DNA of 64,000 nt from Neckera pumila (GCA_963969595.1 OZ018412.1:11286501-11350500); one strand, 5' to 3'. Counted from the first letter of the stretch, positions 45,885 through 58,640 are shown. A program made the numbers and translations. Notes: generated by a model not told the origin, from the sequence alone.

Positions 45885-46100
45885 ACCAATTCAGGTTTAC
45901 TTCGTACTTTGCCCCAAATTTCGTCTGATTCTTGCTCTTGTAAAGCATCCAATCTATCTAGAGTTCACATCTGTTGTTTCAATGTTTTTCATGGGTTTCG
46001 TTTCGTTTATTCTTTTGGGGAGCTTACTTCGAAGCAGAAGCTTTTGCAGATCTCTCCTGAGTTAGTGGAGCGTGATTGATCTGTGTTTTCTGACATTGGG

Positions 46101-46590
46101 GTAAGTGGGTATTTTGATTTATGTACACTATCGAAATTCTCACTTTTTTGGAATTCGGCTAGTTGAGCAATGCATAGAAGCTCTCTCTCTGGCATTAAGC
46201 TAATTGGGTAGTTTGATTTTCTGTATATTATCTTTTGTTCAACTAGAATTGCTCATTTGTATGTCGCGATTTGGCTAATTGGTCACTGCATTGAAGCTGT
46301 CTTTTTTCCGATAGTATGATTGAGATATGAACTGGATGGAATCATATTACATATCTGTGCTTTTGCATTTCAGCAATTATATGCAGTGGTGGTCTATTCC
46401 GTAATCTCTAGTGTGAGCTAATGTGCAGAATACGCAACACGTGGTTTCTAGCTTGTACAGATGCCATGTTTTTACCAAATGTGACTTCCATTTAGAGGCT
46501 GTTCTTGACACTACTTCGCACGAATTCGTTTCTGACAGCCTCAAAGCGACTTTCTGTCAATGGTGGCTGAAGCAAATGCATCTTGTGCAG
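46101..46590 (+). other. Possible intron in the 5' untranslated region
   Basis: A consensus donor (TTGGG|GTAAGTG) at 46101 and an acceptor (TCTTGTGCAG|AA) ending at 46590 would remove 490 bp upstream of the ATG at 46714. Many plant genes have such introns. Without transcript data this is only a candidate; another acceptor-like TTGTACAG ends near 46461. Confidence 0.35.
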
Positions 46591-46713
46591 AAGGTGATTC
46601 CTAGCCGAACTACTAAGTTACTTCCAATGCATATGCATTGTTGTGTGATACCACAACAAGAGAGAGGCTTACCCTAATTTTCGACTCTAGAAGATTTTCC
46701 CCACCCAGCGGAC

Positions 46714-49700
46714 ATGAGGATGGTGGCATTGTATCCCAAGGCCTTGGGAGTGGCGGCCGTGGCGTACGTGGGGGTGGATTACTTACGAGAAGTTGCACCG
46801 GGACTTCACCAGGTTCTGCAACCTTGTCTGTGGATATTCTTCGCTGTTGCAGCTGCAGTTCGGGCACCTTACTATGAGTACTGGTCACGGGAGATTCGGG
46901 CCATTGGGATTTTCTTAGGCTCTCTGGTATTCATGCTTAGTTGCCTCTGCATCGAGGCTATGGCGGTGCAGTATGTCACGACTGTCCTGGGCCTGGATTG
47001 GCATTGGTAAGCATTCCTCGTCCTCTTCTGGCTGGTTTTGTGCTCCGGTGTTGCTTGCAATGGCAAGTTTGCTGAGACTTTGCAGTTGTAATAAGTTGTT
47101 AGAATCTCTCGTACTGTTCAAGGGATCGTGACTAGAGTAGGTTAGATGGTTGCCACTGCATCCAGGCTATGGCGGTGCTATGATTCACTACATTGCTGGG
47201 CCTGGATTGGCATTGGTAAGCATTCCTTGGAAGCGCAAATTATGTTTGGCTTTGGTGTTAAGAAAAACGGCAAGTTTGGTGAGAATTCGCACTTATAATG
47301 TGTTTTTTGTAGTTTTAGAGTTACTTGTACTTTAATTCAAGGGATTGGCATTAGATTAGCGTAGACGGTTAGTTTCATCTCTGGAGGATCCGGAGAAGGA
47401 AACCTATCGTACTATAGGGTTTCTTCCGCTGGTGTTGAAGATCCCCGGTCCTGGATTCAGGGTGCTCTTTGATGACCCTTACAAATCACATCTCCTCGGG
47501 ACAGAGCGAGTAGGGTTTGGAATAAGTTTGGAATGGCCTTGCAGGCTGCCCTGGTTAGAATCTAATACAAAACTTAAGAAGAAAAAAGAGATTCTCTAGG
47601 CATTGATCTCATTGAGCTTCGCTTTATCTCCTCTATCCTTCAAATAGGACGTGGTGGTCTTCGATACACTTGGGTCTCGTTTAGACAATCTAATGACAGG
47701 TTTGCTGCCGAATTCTCTAGTTGGTGGACAGTCATTTTGATGAGCATAGTTTGTGATACTAGAGTGTTGAGTTTGTTCTATGGCCTGAATGGACTCTTTC
47801 ATTTATTAGGTTAGAAATAGATTGGTTCTATCCACGCACTGTTTTTGATTCCTGGCAGAAATTAGTGTCGTTACGGTGTTTGCACTCATAATTGACACTA
47901 ATAGAAACTGAGCTTACTTAGTATTGTAAAACATAGACCTTTTTATTGGATCTTATTGGCACCTAACAGAGAGGATTCCACCGCACTTTGGCATGCATCA
48001 TGTGGACACATTGTATGAATAAGTTAAGAATTTTCAAAGTATTGTCGATAGGTGTATCAAAAACGCTTGGTATACCCAAAACCAGTACTATAGACTCATA
48101 GACTCTCAAGTTTGATTGTGTACATCTTGTGTAAGCAATATCTAGTTTTTTGTGACACTTTTTGGTCCGAAGGTGGGTGTCGCATTTTGGGCATTTGATT
48201 ATGGGTGTGCATAGACCTTAGCGAGAATGCTGATGCAAGGAGGAGTTTGCTATAAGGAGGAAACATGTGGAGCCTAATCAACTTGGTTCGTGTCAACAGG
48301 AACACCTCGCCCCTTCCCGACTCAGGACAATGGCTGCTCCTATTTGGCAACGAGAAGCTTCCGTCTCCAATTGTAGCCTTTTTACGAGCCCCGGTCATCG
48401 GACTTCACCATTTCTTGATGCTCTTCCTTCTCTTGGCCTTTTCAGTGTTGTATGGATGCGTGAAAGCCCCCGGCATGGGACTCGGTGCGCGGTACATGTT
48501 CACCATGGGTGTCGGAAGGCTTATTCGAGTTTTGACGTTCGTTTCTACCATCCTTCCTTCTGCACGACCCTGGTGTGCCCAGGCACGGTTCAAGACTGCC
48601 AAGCAACCACATCCTTGGGCACAAAAATACTACGTGCCCTATGCAAAGGACCCTGATATGGTTAGGCAGGTCATCAGACGGGACGAGGCATTTGGTAAGG
48701 TCCAAGTACTCTCAGTCTCTTGTAATCGTTTTTGTCTACGTTTCTTGTGTAGGATATGTCACACTTATTGATTGATAACTTAGCTCAAAATATGACCTCA
48801 ATACATGGCTGTATTACTGCGTGGCTTTTTTCTATGTTCTTAATCTATCATCATGGCTTTCTATGTTCTATATGGTAGGATGAGCAATTTACCAAGCAAT
48901 TTCAATCGACGACCATGATTGTGTGCAAGTGAGGTCTGACTTTATAGTCACAGTACATTGCTGCTGAACTCGTAGAAGTTTGTGAATGACTTTTGCATAT
49001 TGTAGAATGGCACTTGAATGTAGTAGGCAAATTTTATAAGAGCGCAAGTTCAATCGATAGATTTTTTAATTTGTGTCCTAATTTCAATGTTCTAGTGTTC
49101 AACATTCTAAAATGGGTATCTGTTTACTATCTAGATTTAGACTTATAAGGCACGTTTCTGGGTAGACACTTGGTTTTAGATCATCCTACTTGAACCCAAA
49201 GATTTCGTCCCGTAGTCCCTCTGTGACACCTCGCAAATCCTCAACTTCTTGGGTAGGGTTTTAATGTGAGTGGCCATTATTACCTCACTAACAATTAATT
49301 CTTTATGAACTGATTTGTTGTATTCAGTTTTCATCTCGTTTTCTAATGAAGACTGCTGGTGGTATCTTTTGTTACAGCACCAATTGGGAATTATCCAGCA
49401 GAGTTCGTACCCAACTGGGGTTCAATGCAATTCCTGGTAAACATTTTGAGGCCCATGGACCCAGCGCAAACCGGGCAAGGACCAGAGAACTGGTTCAACA
49501 CTCTCAAACGTGCCGGTGGTGGGTGCAATGATCTTGTGTACAGTGGTCACATGTATGTAGCAGTTCTGACAGCTATGGCTTGGCAGGTACCAATTTCAAA
49601 CCCTAATTTTTCTATTCATGTTTGTATGGTCGCTCGAGCAATTTAGTCTCGACTCTGGAGGGAGAGACTAAAGAAATGGTTTGAAAATGGGGACAGTTAT

Positions 49701-50356
49701 GGTGCCCATTGAGAACGAGACATTTGTCAAAAGCAATAGTTGCATGTTGCGGCGCAGCATATTAGCATTGCAAGAAATTTTTTGAATTTTAAATTAGTGG
49801 AAGAATGACATGTACTAGTTTGACATTTTCATTTGAGGCAGAGACACTTGTGATTAGCCACTTGTTTGTAGTACTAATTGAACACGGCTGGAGACCGATA
49901 TCTTTCTGATCATACCAAAAGTTAATGTCTATTCATGGTTACACTCCTTTACCCGATGTACAGGAGGCCTATCCTGGCTGGACTTCAATTTTCATTTGGC
50001 TTCTGGTTGCGCATTCTGGACAACGTGAAATCCGTGAACGGCACCATTACAGTGTGGACGTGGTCTCAGGAATCTATGTTGGCATCCTCATGTGGCACAC
50101 AACAAGGTGGATCTGGTCAAGTAAAGATCGACTTCAGGAGCTCAGAATTAAACGTTTCGCCGCAGCAGAGGATGTCATCCAGAAGGCTGCCAAAGAAGGT
50201 GACCTTGAGAAAATCAGGTCTATTTTGAGCCAAACAAGCAAAGCTGGTACAGATGAAAAATTATCAGGGAGGGGGTTGTTGTTTACTGTAGCTTTCATAT
50301 TGTCCATAACTCTAGGTTTAGGGCTACTGGCCTTCTTATTGACGTCGGATGGTTAA
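46714..50356 (+). CDS. Sphingomyelin synthase-like (PAP2_C) membrane protein, four exons
   Basis: Exons 46714-47006, 48300-48694, 49378-49586 and 49964-50356 join in phase (GT-AG introns, phases 2, 1, 0) into 429 codons plus stop. ATG 46714 is the first in frame after a TAA near 46675. Hydrophobic segments lie around residues 8-25, 36-50, 64-85, 122-150 and 402-426. Exon 3 holds GGGCNDLVYSGHMYVAV (residues 276-292) and exon 4 RHHYSVDVVSG (325-335). In the sphingomyelin/inositolphosphorylceramide synthase family the catalytic triad is the His of SGH plus the His and Asp of HYxxD, here H287, H327 and D331, all present. The family normally has CGD where this has CND. The likely role is transfer of a phospho-head group between lipids in an endomembrane; the actual substrate cannot be told. 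A charged region (351-400) with FAAAEDVIQKAAKEGDLEKI precedes a C-terminal membrane anchor. It is not a close match to plant IPC synthase as I know it. Confidence 0.88.
46940..47366 (+). repeat. 209 bp tandem duplication across exon 1 end and intron 1
   Basis: GTTGCCTCTGCATCGAGGCT at 46940 and GTTGCCACTGCATCCAGGCT at 47149 begin two units. Both contain CTGGGCCTGGATTGGCATTG and the donor GTAAGCATTCC. The second copy therefore duplicates the 5' splice site, but its reading frame is broken, so the first donor is the one consistent with the protein. Confidence 0.9.
47360..47599 (+). pseudogene. Coding-like open stretch inside intron 1
   Basis: 79 codons are open from 47360 to the TAG at 47597. 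The reading has protein character (for example RTIGFLPLVLKIPGPGFRVL, then FDDPYKSHLLGTERVGFG) but no ATG and no obvious acceptor. It would end translation if included in the transcript. It may be a fragment of a captured gene or retroelement. The family is not recognised. Confidence 0.25.
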
Positions 50357-53198
50357 AATGTTTCAGATATTGCTTCACAATTAGACACGTCAGCTCTTTT
50401 GGCCTAGCTTAGCTCTTTTACATTCAAGTCTGGTTGCCTTCTCACCTCTTTCAGAAGTTGCGTGTTCGAATTTCATTCATGACAGCTCTATCTGGAATTA
50501 GGTACAGATGACTTGAGAAAAATCACGAGCCAAATCCTGTGAAATTATCAGTACGGAATTTTTGGAGGCTTATTTTCTTAACTGGGTCTGCTTTGTTCTT
50601 TGTTATCGTTTTTGGAATTGAAAGTATTTGACCGAGATCATTAATTTAGTAATGGTTAGTAATGGATTAGTAGTTTCTGGCTCTTGGAACGTCATTCCTG
50701 GAGTGGGTCAGAGGTCACCTGCGTTTGGGGAAGAAAGCAAAACCTCACCTGCAAATCGCGCCATCACTCTTTGCCTTCTGAACAGCAGCCCAGAAACTTA
50801 GGATAACGTCAACCACATTGACAAGGCCATGCCAAAAGACTAAGATAACCTTCGAGAGCCGGGAGGTTGGAGGAGGTTGTTGCACATATTGTAATGTTAT
50901 TTCATCAAATCTTGAACGTCACATTTGTATAGCGTACCTCGTGTTTAGGGTCGGCAAGAAAATATGACTAAAAAACAGATGTTGGAATTTGTGGGATATT
51001 TTTCTTCAAAAAAAATAAAATTGTATGGGCATCTGTTGAATCGCATTTAAACTGGTGTGTGTAAAAAGGTCTGTCTGTAGCCGAGAATTGTGAGCAACAT
51101 GGACCTTCAACTACCGTTTACACAGGTTTGCTTATCACAATGTAATCAAAATTATTGGTGGAAACATCTCGACATGAAGACAGGCATGAAGACCAATGTA
51201 GCGAAACACGCGTTACTAGTTGAATGAATGTGCTATTGTGTTATCTAAGTTTGAGAAGGAGTTCCTGGATCAGGATTTTGTCAGGAAAATTTCTTGGAGA
51301 GAATGATCGTCTTCACAATATGTCTAGTAGACTGAATACCTCTGAGAATTGAAAAAAATTACTGAAATGAATAAGCCATGAAAAAGCCCAAGAAGAGGTG
51401 CACCTGAGTTCAATAGTCCTGTCTCGTTAGTATAGCTGAATTTTCTCTGCATACCTTATCAATTCCAATACAGAATGAGACATGTTTTAGACAACCTATC
51501 ATTTAAGGGAGTCATATGTTGTTGACAGCACAACTTCCTCGAAACAGAAATGGTTGAAGCACTGTTCATGTTTGTGTGTCGAGCTGAAGAATAGCTCGTG
51601 TACACAACACTTAACCAAGAAATATTTTACCACAAGGAGAGACATTGCTGACAGGTTTACTTAGGGTGCTCTGTGTTACCCACAGATGATTAGCAGCACT
51701 TAGAGCATCTGCACTGCAACATGCTGAAGCAACACTCTAAAGGTTCTGCACCATTAATCTTCTAAGATTAGTTTTTTTCAGTTTTTCATTTGGTTGGGGT
51801 GTGCATTCATTTGCCCACAAGCAGGAAAATTGGTTGAGAAGACAAGCCAGGACAGCAGGCTCTATTTAACCCCTAAACCCCTCAATCCATTTTTGAGTTT
51901 TTGCACATTTTTTGCTTATATATCTTTGTACAGAAATATCATTTACCAGAGTTTCATGAATTTGGTCATTAAGTAAGGTTGTCTTTTCTAGATTCAAATA
52001 CTACATTGGATGAATGAGAAGTTGGACAAAACAGTGCCTGAAAGCACTGTGTTTGACCAAAAACACAATCAGATAGCCTCCATCGCATGTGGTGTAGAAT
52101 CTCAAGGGGACGATTTCTCACTGACGAAAAAAGGAATATATGCTCAAAAAGACTGAGACAATTTACTGTATTATGTCTTTATTAATTTAGTGTGACTTGT
52201 GAAACTAAGTTAACATCCAAGACCCAAATTAAATTTTTTTTTTATAAACAGAGCTCCAACACTTGGGTGCACATCGTCATCCCCTGAGGTAATAATGGAA
52301 AGCTGAACTAGTCTCCTGGCAACATCAGCCAGGTTCAAATGGTGCCAGCATCCCCATGAAAGTGGTGGAGAGAGCTTTTATCCATACCTGAAATTATAGA
52401 TAGACCTCTTTAGTATCACCTTCTTTACTATCACATCCTTTGTTCTCTCACCAACCAAACCTTAAGGAAAGGGATGTACTGCACAATAGGGGGACCAAAT
52501 GTTTGGCGTTTTTACATTCCAGCAGTAAAAAAAATCAAGTTTGTGATATTGGAAATGGTGCCACAGGCACAATAATTGTCCTATACCCACCAAATTTGAA
52601 ATCTAGATTCTTTTATGAGTTGATTACTTGTTTGCTAAGTTTCGTGCCCTAGAAATTTACCAAAATGAATTTACTACTAATTTATCAAAATTGGTAAGTT
52701 TTTCAAGATGATTTAGAAGGTACAATGCGAGTGCTGAGGAGGATTAGACACCTCATTCTTTTAAAATTAAAAACTTCTATCATGTACACTCTTTTAATGT
52801 AGATGTACTTCTCAAAAACATCTTCCATTTGTCAATTAGAAATCTTTCTACCTATCCTATGAGCATTTGATACCCAAATTTGGAAATGGCAATAATCTGG
52901 TTACGTAAGTAACATTGTCTTTGCATTTTAAATCACAACCAAATGATCAATGTTGGCATGAATTGAGCAAGAGGTATGAAGCAAGAGTGATATTATATGG
53001 ATAGTGACTATAGTGTTTTTTAGTGAAGTGGTGAAGGTGGTGACAATTTGGTTGATTATAGATATTGCAATGAGTTGATGTAGCACAATGATTTGATTGA
53101 ATAGAATATATGGGTTGAGCACAATGAGTTGAGCATACTTGATCATAATTGTCTTTTTTGTGAAAGTGGTGACCAGTTATTGTTTAAATTCCAAAATC
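50357..53198. other. 3' flank of the lipid-enzyme gene; no recognised gene
   Basis: The first part should hold the 3' untranslated region and polyadenylation region of the upstream gene, but I cannot place its end. TTAACCCCTAAACCCC at 51866 resembles a family A terminus without a partner. Open frames of 60-72 codons show no motif. Confidence 0.5.
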
Positions 53199-55217
53199 AT
53201 GACACTCTCATATGAAATTTGTGCCTGCATTGTGGGAATGTGTGAGGAGGGAATGAAAGGTATAAATGTTGTTGATATTGTAGGAGTGCCTACAAGGACA
53301 ATGTAGGCAATTATCAAGCAATTTAAAGAGGATGGAACTTCCAAGGGAAATGCAAGCATTGGAAGGCCCAAGAAGCTTGGTGAAAGAGGTCTTCGTAGAT
53401 TTTTATTATTTTCAAGAACTCATTGTCAATCATCACTTCAAGATATTACCAATGATTGCCCCATAGAAGTGAGTACTAGGAGTGTTTGTCATGCTTTGCA
53501 CAACCACGGCATTTTCAAGAGAATTGCAATAAAAAAAACTTTCTTGACACTTCTTCATATGTCTTTGCAATTGAATTTTGCAAGAGGGTACTATGGATGG
53601 CGTGCCAAAGATTGGGAGTGTGTTTGTTGGACAAACGAATCTACCTTTGAAATTGGCAGTAGTTCAAGAGAAGTTTAGGGTGATTGCAAGAAACACTTGT
53701 CAATTTCATTGCATTTGGCTGATTTTTTTGGGAGTACTTTAAAATTAGAAAACTAATTTTAAAAAATTCAAAAAATATGACTAATGTATACACCTTTAAG
53801 ACGAAGGTTCCCAGGGAAGGAATTTCATAAGAAAATTCTCTAAGTAGGAGAACTTGAAAAGTGCTAAGTCACAAGAAAATACATACCTTCATGTTTTAAT
53901 TAGGAAAAAATAGTAAAAATAAGTAAATATACAAAAATTAAAACTAACAATTTGCAACAGCTCTATGGAGATGGTCATTCACCAAAAAAACCACCAAAAT
54001 AATGTTTTATATGTTTCAAAATGCAAGCAAAAAGAAGTTCACTTTGTAGACTTCCACACTACACAAAATTAACTTTTTTTTAAATCCCTTCCTTTTAAGA
54101 GCTAGAAGTCTACTAGAAGACCATCTCATCCAAACTTCAACTCAAAATCATTAAAAAAAGGTACTCCATAGTACTAAAAAATCCTAAACTGCAAAATGTG
54201 ACATTCGATTGGGGTCTATTTTTGGATAGTAAACTATTTTTAGAAATTATAAAAAAATTAGGAAAGGTGTATATTAATCATGAGTACCTTTTCTATAAAT
54301 CTTGATTCATTTGGAGCTAAAACGCAAAAGTTATAGCCAAAATATAGATTAGCGTGCATCGTGTGACCCAAAATAGGACAGGCAATCACCCTTCAATTAG
54401 TCTACGATAGCCAATTGCTTTGAATTTATTAGCAAAGTTTCAAGCACTATACTTATGGAAGATGGCGCATCAGTGCATCAAAGTAGAGCACCTGAGGAAT
54501 GGAGAAAATTATGCGTTATAGAGAAGCTTGAATGGCTTGCAAGTAAGGTAGACAAGCCTATTACCACCCTAATTTGCAATCTAAGTATATTGGGGCCAAT
54601 TCCAAGAAAAACATGTATTTTTCAGAGGTGTGCGCTTGTTTCACAAATCAAACCCAAGTGGAATTATGATTTTTCAATCAAAATTGTAATTTCTGCAAAT
54701 TTTTGAAGTGTCAACCCTGAAATTACAAAACCACTTGTAGACTGGAGTCATAAATATCATACCAACAACCCATAACCACCCTTCCATATATCTATTAGCA
54801 TGTAAGTATGGACCGATGAAAAATTGACACATTAGTCTTGATAATGTGATATCAATACTCTGATTTTGTCAAGAAAGTGAGTGGAGTTGGATGAGTGTAG
54901 TGACGGAAATGGGGCCAAAAATAGGATGGCGGAAATAGGAAGTTGGCGGCTTTAGGCTGGTTTACCTTAGTCATCATCTCAATCCATCGTTGAACATTTG
55001 GAAGCTCCTCAAAAAGGCAATCCAACATGGCCAATCATGCCCCCAAACTGCAGAGGAGATGGAAGTAACTTTAGAAAGAAAGTGGACATTAGTTAGTAGT
55101 ACCAAGCTTTATACTTTATGCCATTCCATGCCTACTAGGTTACCATCAATGATTGAAGCTAAAAGAGGGCATACGCATTGGCACATTTGCAAAAAATCCT
55201 TTTTAATTTATCTTTAA
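53199..55217 (+). pseudogene. Tc1-type transposase relic, broken by insertions
   Basis: The N-terminal part starts MTLSYEICACIVGMCEEG and, after an in-frame TAG, continues AIIKQFKEDG, with the GRPKKLGERG linker typical of Tc1-like DNA-binding domains, then VSTRSVCHALHNHGI. The catalytic core begins WTNESTFEIGSSSREV, where the family has W.DES.F; the first catalytic D is N here. A 714 bp element (53678-54391) then interrupts. Sequence resumes with FISKVSSTILMEDGASVHQS (the D of the second motif is kept) and EEWRKL. After about 400 bp of other sequence comes SHHLNPSLNIWKLLKKAI, where SPDLNPIENxW is expected, so the third catalytic acid is lost. It closes with HSMPTRLPSMIEAKRGHT. It cannot be active. 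Confidence 0.85.
53678..54391. mobile_element. MITE inserted in the transposase relic (PIF/Harbinger-like ends)
   Basis: GGGTGATTGC at 53678-53687 and its exact inverse GCAATCACCC at 54382-54391 bound 714 noncoding bp. The flanking triplets are TTA (left) and TTC (right), which could be a decayed TTA duplication as used by PIF/Harbinger elements. The break lies inside the transposase core, so this is a true insertion. The superfamily is a guess. Confidence 0.6.
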
Positions 55218-57713
55218 GCCATGAAAGCTATTAAACTTGTAATTATTTCATAAATGAATAAATTTTTCAAATTTGAGGACTAGAAGAAAATTTATTTGCC
55301 TTTGAGAGACTTTCAAATGTCAAGTGTTATTCTTGCAATTGACTATGTTTGGAATCTTTCTAAATCGTCATGAAGATGGTGCTAAATGCTTTATGAAGTC
55401 AAACAAGTTAAAGATAATATTAGAAAGATAATAAATTTTGAATATTGGTGTCAAACTTCTTAATTCTTGCCAATATAAATAATTAGTTAGGTTAAAATTA
55501 GTGATTGAGGGTTTAAAACAACATACTAATTAGTTAATTAAAGTAATTCTATTTCTACAGACTTGTAGGCTATAAAACTTGGCTAATAAGTAATCAAATC
55601 ATGAAAGAATCTATATTCCAAATTTAGTAGGTAGGAGACAATTTACTTGCCTTTGGCACCATTTCAAAGTTCACAAATTTGATTTTTTTTCTATTGGAAT
55701 GTAAAACTCCAAACACTTTGTCCCCCTATTGTACATTATTTAAAAATGTTTTTTTAAGCAGTAATTCACTAAAAAGCAATACAATTTTTTGTAAGCATAA
55801 TTATTTGACAATATATTCTTCCATTCCAATGGATGAAATTGTTGAATTGCTTCATGTTCTTAGGACAATGTTGCTCTTTTTTGGATGAATGTACATTTTT
55901 TTGGATGAATAATTTAAGTTGATCTATACTTTGCATGATTCATCTACTTATATAGATGTAAACAACTTCATTACTCCAACAAAGATTGCTCTTGAAATAA
56001 ATGAGAAAAAAATCCTATGATATTGTTCAAAATTTATTTTAGTCTTGCTTTAACAATTTGTACTAGTAGAAAGAGGGGGATTTAGTGCCACCTACAAAAC
56101 TATTGTCACCACAAAATTTCTTTTTTGGAAATTGGAACAATACAACAATGTTTAAACAAGCATTCATTTGATTATTTTACAAATAATGTCACTTTGATAA
56201 ATTATTGTCGTGTACACTAATAGGACAAATCAATGTAGTTGATATTATGCTTTCTTTTGGCATAAGAAGTTGCATCAAAGTATAAGAAATTTAAATACAA
56301 AGGGAACTCTATATACTTTTTTGATTGATGTGACTTTAAATACTTTTTAATGAACTTTTCACATGCAACACTACTTTTCAATAAATAAATCCAAATTTTT
56401 TATCAGCAGTTTTGAAGGTTAACTATTGAAAACTTTTATTTTTCATTGAAAAAGGTAAATATCATCAATGTCTATTTAGTACTTTTATTATTATATATAA
56501 CTTCAATCTTGAAAATGATAGATCTTAACCCCTAAGTGGTCCACCATACATTTTGCTTCATGGTGTATAATCTCTATTTTCAAGTACAGTGATTTTTACA
56601 TAAGGTTGGATGCTTGAATTAAATTGAGATTTTTTTTGGAGCAAGAAGGCATTTGTAAAAACTCACTAGAATTTGCGATTCAAATTAATCATATCCAATG
56701 TGTCTTTAATTTCTCTATACACCTAAAAGTGAGTCCAAACTACAAAGAAATGGTATATCATGTCTTTGAGAAGGTGTCCATTGCACATGAATTACTCAAA
56801 TGCTACTCAATTTTTTTGGTACTTGCGTAATGAAGTTCTCTATTTCTTACACAATTCAATACTTACATAGCCTTATACATGCCCCCCCACTATTGCCAAA
56901 AAACTTGAGCTATTGATTTTCCGTGGAAAAAGTGCCCCCCCTAGCAACCGTTGATTTGATTTGAAAAACGCAACGAGGTGGCGATCAACTGGGGCTGTCG
57001 ATGTAGATGAAAAATGTGGAAAAATGGAACAACCATTGTTATAGTACCACAGAAAGAAAAACCATGAATCGTTGATTTGGAGCAGATGATTGTCATGATT
57101 TGGAGAGTTAGGGTTTGACATTCTCACAGCGCGGGTGTTTTGTGTAAGCGTAATGTTTTCCATTTCTATTAAAAATATGGATGGCTCTCATAGATTTCTC
57201 TAGGCATTGCAACATCGCAGCATTGCTGCTCAGTTGCAAGAGGTAAGCTTGTGATCATTTTATTTCAGGTAAGGTAACTACACCTAAAACCAACCGTGTT
57301 CTAATTGCGACCCCTATCTAGGAAGGACTGACATGTTGCTTGAAGTATGTTCTACTGTCAATGATGAGTTAGGTAGGCTTAATTGGTCGCTTTAAGAGCA
57401 TACTACCTTACTGCTCAATTCAACTCCCGTGATTACTTCAATATTAAGTTAAGATTTAGGCTCATTGGCGTGCAACTTTCCCTTGTTAGGGGTTGTTGGT
57501 AGCTGGGTCAAAGTTGATTAGGGAAGTAAAGAGATCGTTGAGTCTGCAAGAGATTGAGAGTGAGAGGGGCGGCAAGTATTGATATATATATATGTTGCAA
57601 GTGTTGTCAACAATGATTAATCTATGTAAACTAGCTGTTTAACTTCAAATGAGTAGGCATAGACGTAAATTTGACGCAATTTCATAATAATGTGGGTTTG
57701 TGTGATCGGATTT
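55218..57713. other. No recognised gene
   Basis: TTAACCCCTAAGTGGTCCACC at 56525 looks like one end of a TTAA-type element without a visible partner. Around 56880-56945, CCCCCCCACT..GAGCTATTGATTTTCCGTGG may be another repeat. The 96-codon minus frame at 56873-57163 has no motif. Confidence 0.45.
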
Positions 57714-57717
57714 TTAA

Positions 57718-58640
57718 CTCCTAAAGTCCCATTGTCCCCTCTATGGACAAATCAGATTTCAGGCAGGTACCTACAGGCTCAATTTTTAGTGAAACTTTTT
57801 GAAACTTTTCCATAAGATAGAAAAACTGACTAGCTTTGTGGGAATATAATTTTTATTTCAATTGGTGCCCGGGAGCAAAAGTTATACCACAAAAAGCCTC
57901 AAACTGAACTCGGTGGGCAGCACAATTTTTTTTGCAAAAAGTCAAAATAAATTTCAATTATTTTTTCTCTGAAATTTTATATTTTTGCCTACATGTGAAG
58001 CTTTGATTCATTTTATTTGGACTAATAATGAGCAAGTTATGGACAATCTTGTTTTTCGGGCAATCTAAGCATCTTTTTGAAAAAATAACTTGTAGGATTC
58101 ATTTCTGAATGCAATTTTCACAATTTTTGAAAACTTTTTTTTTGAGAATGTTATGTTTGCTTGCTAAAACAATCTTACCATTGGGATTATTGTATTTCAA
58201 TCCCGTCTAGGAGCTATTAACGACTTAGTTTTTTTTTTCAATCTTAGACTTATTTCTACTTGACAATTTTTTAAAGAATAAAAATCAAGTGTATTTTTTT
58301 TGAATTTTTTTGGTAGACTTTCAACTTACATCTTCAACATAAAATTTTTTTAATTCAAAGTCTGTAGTGCAAAAAAATTCCAAAAATGGCGGTCGAAGTC
58401 ATCTGAAATTGCAGGTCAGTTTTCAAAAAAACTTTCTTTTTTAACTTTGAATGCTAATATCTTGCAATCTATATGGTCAAACTTCATGAAATTTTTACCA
58501 CATGATCTTTGACAAGTGAAGTACATGATCCTACGATTAGATTCTAAGAAAATGTGTTTTTTTGTATTCTTGGGTGAATGCAGCCAAAATGGCAGTTTTG
58601 AGTGGTTTTTGACTGAAAAATGGCCTTGAGACTTTAGGAG
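57718..58640 (-). mobile_element. Family A1 TTAA-flanked MITE, reverse orientation
   Basis: TTAA at 57714-57717 and 58641-58644 flanks 923 bp with perfect 11 bp inverted ends: CTCCTAAAGTC and GACTTTAGGAG. The interior is the reverse of the A1 copy at 15819-16741 (GGTACCTACAGGCTC, GCCCGGGAGCAAAAGTTATA, AACTTGTAGGATTCATTTCT, ACCATTGGGATTATTG, GATCCTACGATTAGATTCT). It is noncoding. Confidence 0.88.

Noticed and set aside
45546..46079. 177-codon plus-strand open frame overlapping the tRNA gene
   Set aside because: It runs antisense through the tRNA and through the 15 bp tandem repeat, and has no recognisable domain.
46423..46677. 84-codon frame upstream of the lipid-enzyme gene as an extra exon
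   Set aside because: It is not in phase with exon 1 across any splice pair I could see, and an in-frame TAA near 46675 precedes the chosen ATG.
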